NCBI GenBank assembly: GCA_023053545.1
Contig: JAKZAN010000082.1
Span: forward strand, 1-64,000
From: Lepidurus packardi
Taxonomy: Eukaryota > Arthropoda > Branchiopoda > Notostraca > Triopsidae
Reading direction: 5' to 3'
Length of the DNA: 64,000 nucleotides
A program made the position numbers and the translations under genes. Of the stretch, positions 60,601 through 64,000 are shown piece after piece. Below the pieces are notes generated by a model. It did no database searches and was not told the DNA's origin. It worked only from the letters and a program-made list of their open reading frames with translations. Position 1 is the first letter of the stretch. The number at the start of each line of letters is the position of its first letter.

Positions 60601-63600
60601 GAAATGATTCAGTCCGTAAGGAATTTATTCAGTCCGTAAGGATTTATTTCAGTCCGCAAGGAATTAATTCAGTCCGCAAGGAATTTATTCAGTCCGTAAG
60701 GAATTAATTCAGTCCGTAAGGAATTAATTCAGTCCGCAAGGAATTAATTTAGTTTGTAATTAATTAATTCAGTCCGTAATGAATAAATTAAGTCCGTAAG
60801 GAATTAATTAATTCCGTAATGAAATAATTCAGTCCGTAAGGAAATAATTCAATTAATTAGTTCAGTCCGTAAGGAATTAATTCAGTCCGTAAGGAATTAA
60901 TTAATTCCGTAAAGAATTATTTCAGTCTTTAAAGAAATAATTCAGTCCGTAAGGAATTAATTCAGTCCCAAAGTAAGTAAGAATTAATTAAGTAAGTCCG
61001 TAATTAATTAATTCAGTCCGTAATGAATTAATTCAGTCCGTAATGAATTAATTACGTTGTAAGGAATTAATTAAGTTCGTAAGGAATTAATTCAGTCCAT
61101 AAGGAATTAATTCAGTCTGTAAGAAATTAAATCAGGCCGTAAGGAATTTATTCAGTCGGTAAGGAAATAATTCATTCCGTAAGGAATTATTTATGTCGTT
61201 AAGGAATTAATTCAGTCCGTAAGGAATTAATTCCGTCCGTAAAGAATTAGTTCAGTCCGTAAGGAATTAATTCAGTCCGTAAGGAATTAATTCAGTCCGT
61301 AAAGAATTAATTCATTCCGTAAGGAATTAATTCAGTCTGTAAAGAAATAATTCAGTCCGTAAGGAATTTATTCAGTCCGTAAGGAACTAATTCAGTCCGT
61401 AACGAATTAATTCAGTCCGCAAGGAATTTATTCAGTCCGTAAGGAATTAATTCATTCCGTAAGGAATTAATTCAGTCCGTAATGAATAAATTAAGTCCGT
61501 AAGGAATTAATTCAGTCCGTAATGAATTAATTGAGTCCGTAAGGAATTAATTCAGATCGTAAGGAATTAATTCAGTCCTTAAAGAATTAATTCAGTCCGT
61601 AATGAATTAATTCAGTCCGTAAGGAATCAATTCAGTCCGTAAGGAATTAATTCAGTCCGTAATGAATTAATTGAGTCCGTAAGGAATTAATTCAGTCCCC
61701 AAGGAATTAATTCAGTTTGTAATGAATCAATTCAGTCCGTAAGTAGTAAATTCAATCCGGAATTAATTAATTCAGTCCGTAAAGAATTAATTAGGTCCGT
61801 AACTAATTAATTCAGTAAGTAATGAATTCAATAATTCATAAAGAATTAATTCAGTCCGTAAGGAATTAATTCAGTCCGTAAGGAATTAATTCAGTCCCTA
61901 GTGAATTAAGTAAGTCCGTAATTAATTAATTCAGTCCGTAATGAATTAATTCAGTCCGTAATGAATTAATTACGTCCGTAAGGAATTAGTTCAGTCCGTA
62001 AGGAATTAATTATGTCCGTAAGAAATTAATTAAGTTCGTAAGGAATTAATTCAGTCCGTAAGGAATTAATTCAGTCCTTAAGGAATTAATTCAGTCCGTA
62101 AGGAATTAATTCCGTCCGTAAGGAAATAATTAAGTCCGTAATGAATTAATTGATTCCGTTAGGAATTAAATCAGTCCCCAAAGATTTAATTCAGTTTGTA
62201 ATGAATTAATTCAGTTTGTAATGAATTAATTCAGTCCGTAAGTAGTTAATTCAGTCCGTAATTAATTAATTCAGTCCGTAAGGAATTAATTAAGTCCGTA
62301 AGGAATTAATTCAGTCCGTAGTGAATTAAGTAAGTCCGTAACTAATTAATTCAGTCCGTAAGGAATTAATTCAGTCCGTAAGGAATTAATTCAGTACGTA
62401 AGGAATTAATTAGGTCGGTAAGGATTTAATTAAGTCCGTAATGAATTAATTCAGTCCGTAATGATTTAATTACGTCCGTAAGGAATTAGTTCAGTCCGTA
62501 AGGAATTAACTAAGTCCTTAAGGAATTAATTGAGTCCGTAAGGAATTAATTCAGTCCCCAAGGAATTAATTCAGTTTGTAATGAATTAATTCAGTCCGTA
62601 AGTAGTTAATTCAGTCCGTAAGTAGTTAATTCAGTCCGTAAGGAATTGATTAAGTCCGTAACTAATTAATTCAGTAAGTAAGGAATTCAATCAATCATAA
62701 AGAATTAATTCAGTCCGTAAGGAATTAATTTAGTCCGTAGTGAATTAAGTAAGTCCGTAATGAATTAATTAAGTCCGTAATGAATTAATTCAGTCAGTAA
62801 GGAATTAATTCAGTCCGTAACTAATTAATTCATTCAGTAAGGAATTAATTCAGTACGTAAGGAATTAATTTAGTCCGTAAGGATTTAGTTCAGTCCGTAA
62901 GGAATTTATTAAATCCGTAAGGAATTAATTCAGTCCCCAAGGAATTAATTCAGTTTGTAATGAATTAATAAAGTTCGTAAGGAATTTATTCAGTCCGTAA
63001 GGAATTAATTCAGTCCTTAAGGAATTAATTCAGTCCGTAAGGAATTAATTCAGTCCTTAAGGAATTAATTAAGTCCGTAACTAATTAATTCAGTAAGTAA
63101 GGAATTCAATCAATCATAAAGAATTAATTCAGTCCGTAAGGAATTAATTCAGTCCGTAAGGAATTAATTCAGTCCGTAGTGAATTAAGTAAGTTCCGTAA
63201 TTAATTAATTCAGTCCGTAAGGAATTAATTCAGTCCGTAAGGAATTAATTCAGTCCGTAAGGAATTAATTCAGTCCGTAAAGAATTAATTCATTCCGTAA
63301 GGAATTAATTCAGTCTGTAAAGTAATAATTCAGTCCGTAACGAATTTATTCAGTCCGTAAGGAATTAATTCAGTCCGTAAGGAATTAATTCAGTCCGCAA
63401 GGAATTTATTCAGTCCGTAAGGAATTAATTCATTCCGTAAGGAATTAATTCAGTCCGCAAGGAATTAATTTAGTCCGTAAGGAATTAATTCAGCCCGTAA
63501 TGAATAAATTAAGTCCGTAAGGAATTAATTAAGTCCGTAAGGAATTAATTCAGTCCGTAAGGAATTAATTCAGTTCGTTAGGAATTAATTCAGTCCGTAA

Positions 63601-64000
63601 GGAATTAATTCAGTCCGTAAGGAATTAATTCAGTCCCCAAGGAATTATTTCAGTTTGTAATGAATTAATTCAGTTTGTAATGAATTAATTCAGTCCGTAA
63701 GGAATTAATTAAGTCCGTAACTAATTAATTCAGTAAGTAAGGAATTCAATCAATCATAAAGAATTAATTCAGTCCGTAAGGAATTAATTCAGTACGTAAG
63801 GAATTAATTCAGTCCGTAGTGAATTAAGTAAGTCCGTAATTAATTAATTCAGTCCGTAATGAATTAATTCAGTCCGTAATGAATTAATTACGTCCGTAAG
63901 GAATTAGTTCAGTCCGTAAGGAATTAATTCAGTCCGTAGGGAATTAATTCAGTCCGTAACTAATTAATTCAGTCAGTAAGGAATTAATTCAGTACGTAAG

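Larger units (their letters stand above)
41993..64000. repeat. Satellite B array (20-bp monomer)
   Basis: Tandem array to the window end of a 20-bp monomer, consensus GGAATTAATTCAGTCCGTAA (35% GC). It contains a 10-bp palindrome GAATTAATTC and one CpG in most units (TCCGTAA), unlike satellite A where CpG occurs only in a few variants. Common variants: TCCCCAAGG, TTTGTAATG, GTAGTTAAT, TCGGTAAGGATTT and the marker group TAAGTAAGGAATTCAATCAA followed by TCATAAAG. The marker recurs irregularly about every 0.3-1.2 kb and defines higher-order repeats. Stops are present in every frame; no gene or mobile element interrupts the 22 kb. Confidence 0.97.

Noticed and set aside
42165..63760. Shared AATCATAAA in the markers of satellites A and B as proof of direct-orientation kinship
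   Set aside because: In B it is explained as a 19-bp variant of the B monomer and in A as a variant of TTCATGAATT; a 9-mer this AT-rich can arise independently.
1..64000. A host gene, tRNA or rRNA hidden in the arrays
   Set aside because: Outside the two elements every stretch reads as 20-bp repeat or N; no unique sequence of useful length was seen on either strand.

Overview
This is a block of animal satellite DNA, probably pericentromeric or other heterochromatin, and no host gene is visible. The animal assignment rests on a BEL/Pao retrotransposon (a lineage known only from animals), a Ty3/gypsy element, and primer sites that match animal tRNA-Phe and tRNA-Ser ends. Long AT-rich arrays and an apparently invertebrate-type pairing of elements suggest an invertebrate, perhaps an arthropod, but the species cannot be told from this window.

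Layout. (1) 1-22180: satellite A, a 20-bp tandem repeat (consensus GACTTAATTCATGAATTACT, about 25% GC) arranged in complex higher-order repeats. (2) 22181-28489: a full-length BEL/Pao LTR retrotransposon on the minus strand, with 224-bp LTRs that look identical, a 5-bp target duplication GACTT, a tRNA-Phe primer site and one long gag-pol frame broken by a single in-frame TGA in the integrase zinc-binding motif. (3) 28490-37044: satellite A again, including a 2311-bp tandem duplication. (4) 37045-41665: a full-length Ty3/gypsy (Mag-like) LTR retrotransposon, also on the minus strand, with 181-bp LTRs differing at one base, target duplication ACTTA, a tRNA-Ser primer site and an uninterrupted 1349-residue Gag-Pol. 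(5) 41666-41892: the last piece of satellite A. (6) 41893-41992: exactly 100 N, an assembly gap. (7) 41993-64000: satellite B, another 20-bp repeat (consensus GGAATTAATTCAGTCCGTAA, about 35% GC), again with higher-order repeats (1216, 2117 and 1836 bp units).

How the parts relate. Both retrotransposons are recent insertions into what was one continuous satellite A array; removing each element and one copy of its target duplication restores the array. Satellites A and B have the same monomer length, and the reverse complement of B matches A at 14 of 20 positions, so they look like two diverged branches of one family facing opposite ways. Because the gap lies between them, their true distance is unknown. 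No cellular protein gene, tRNA, rRNA or CRISPR array was seen; the only coding sequences are the retroelement polyproteins. All identities were judged by eye.
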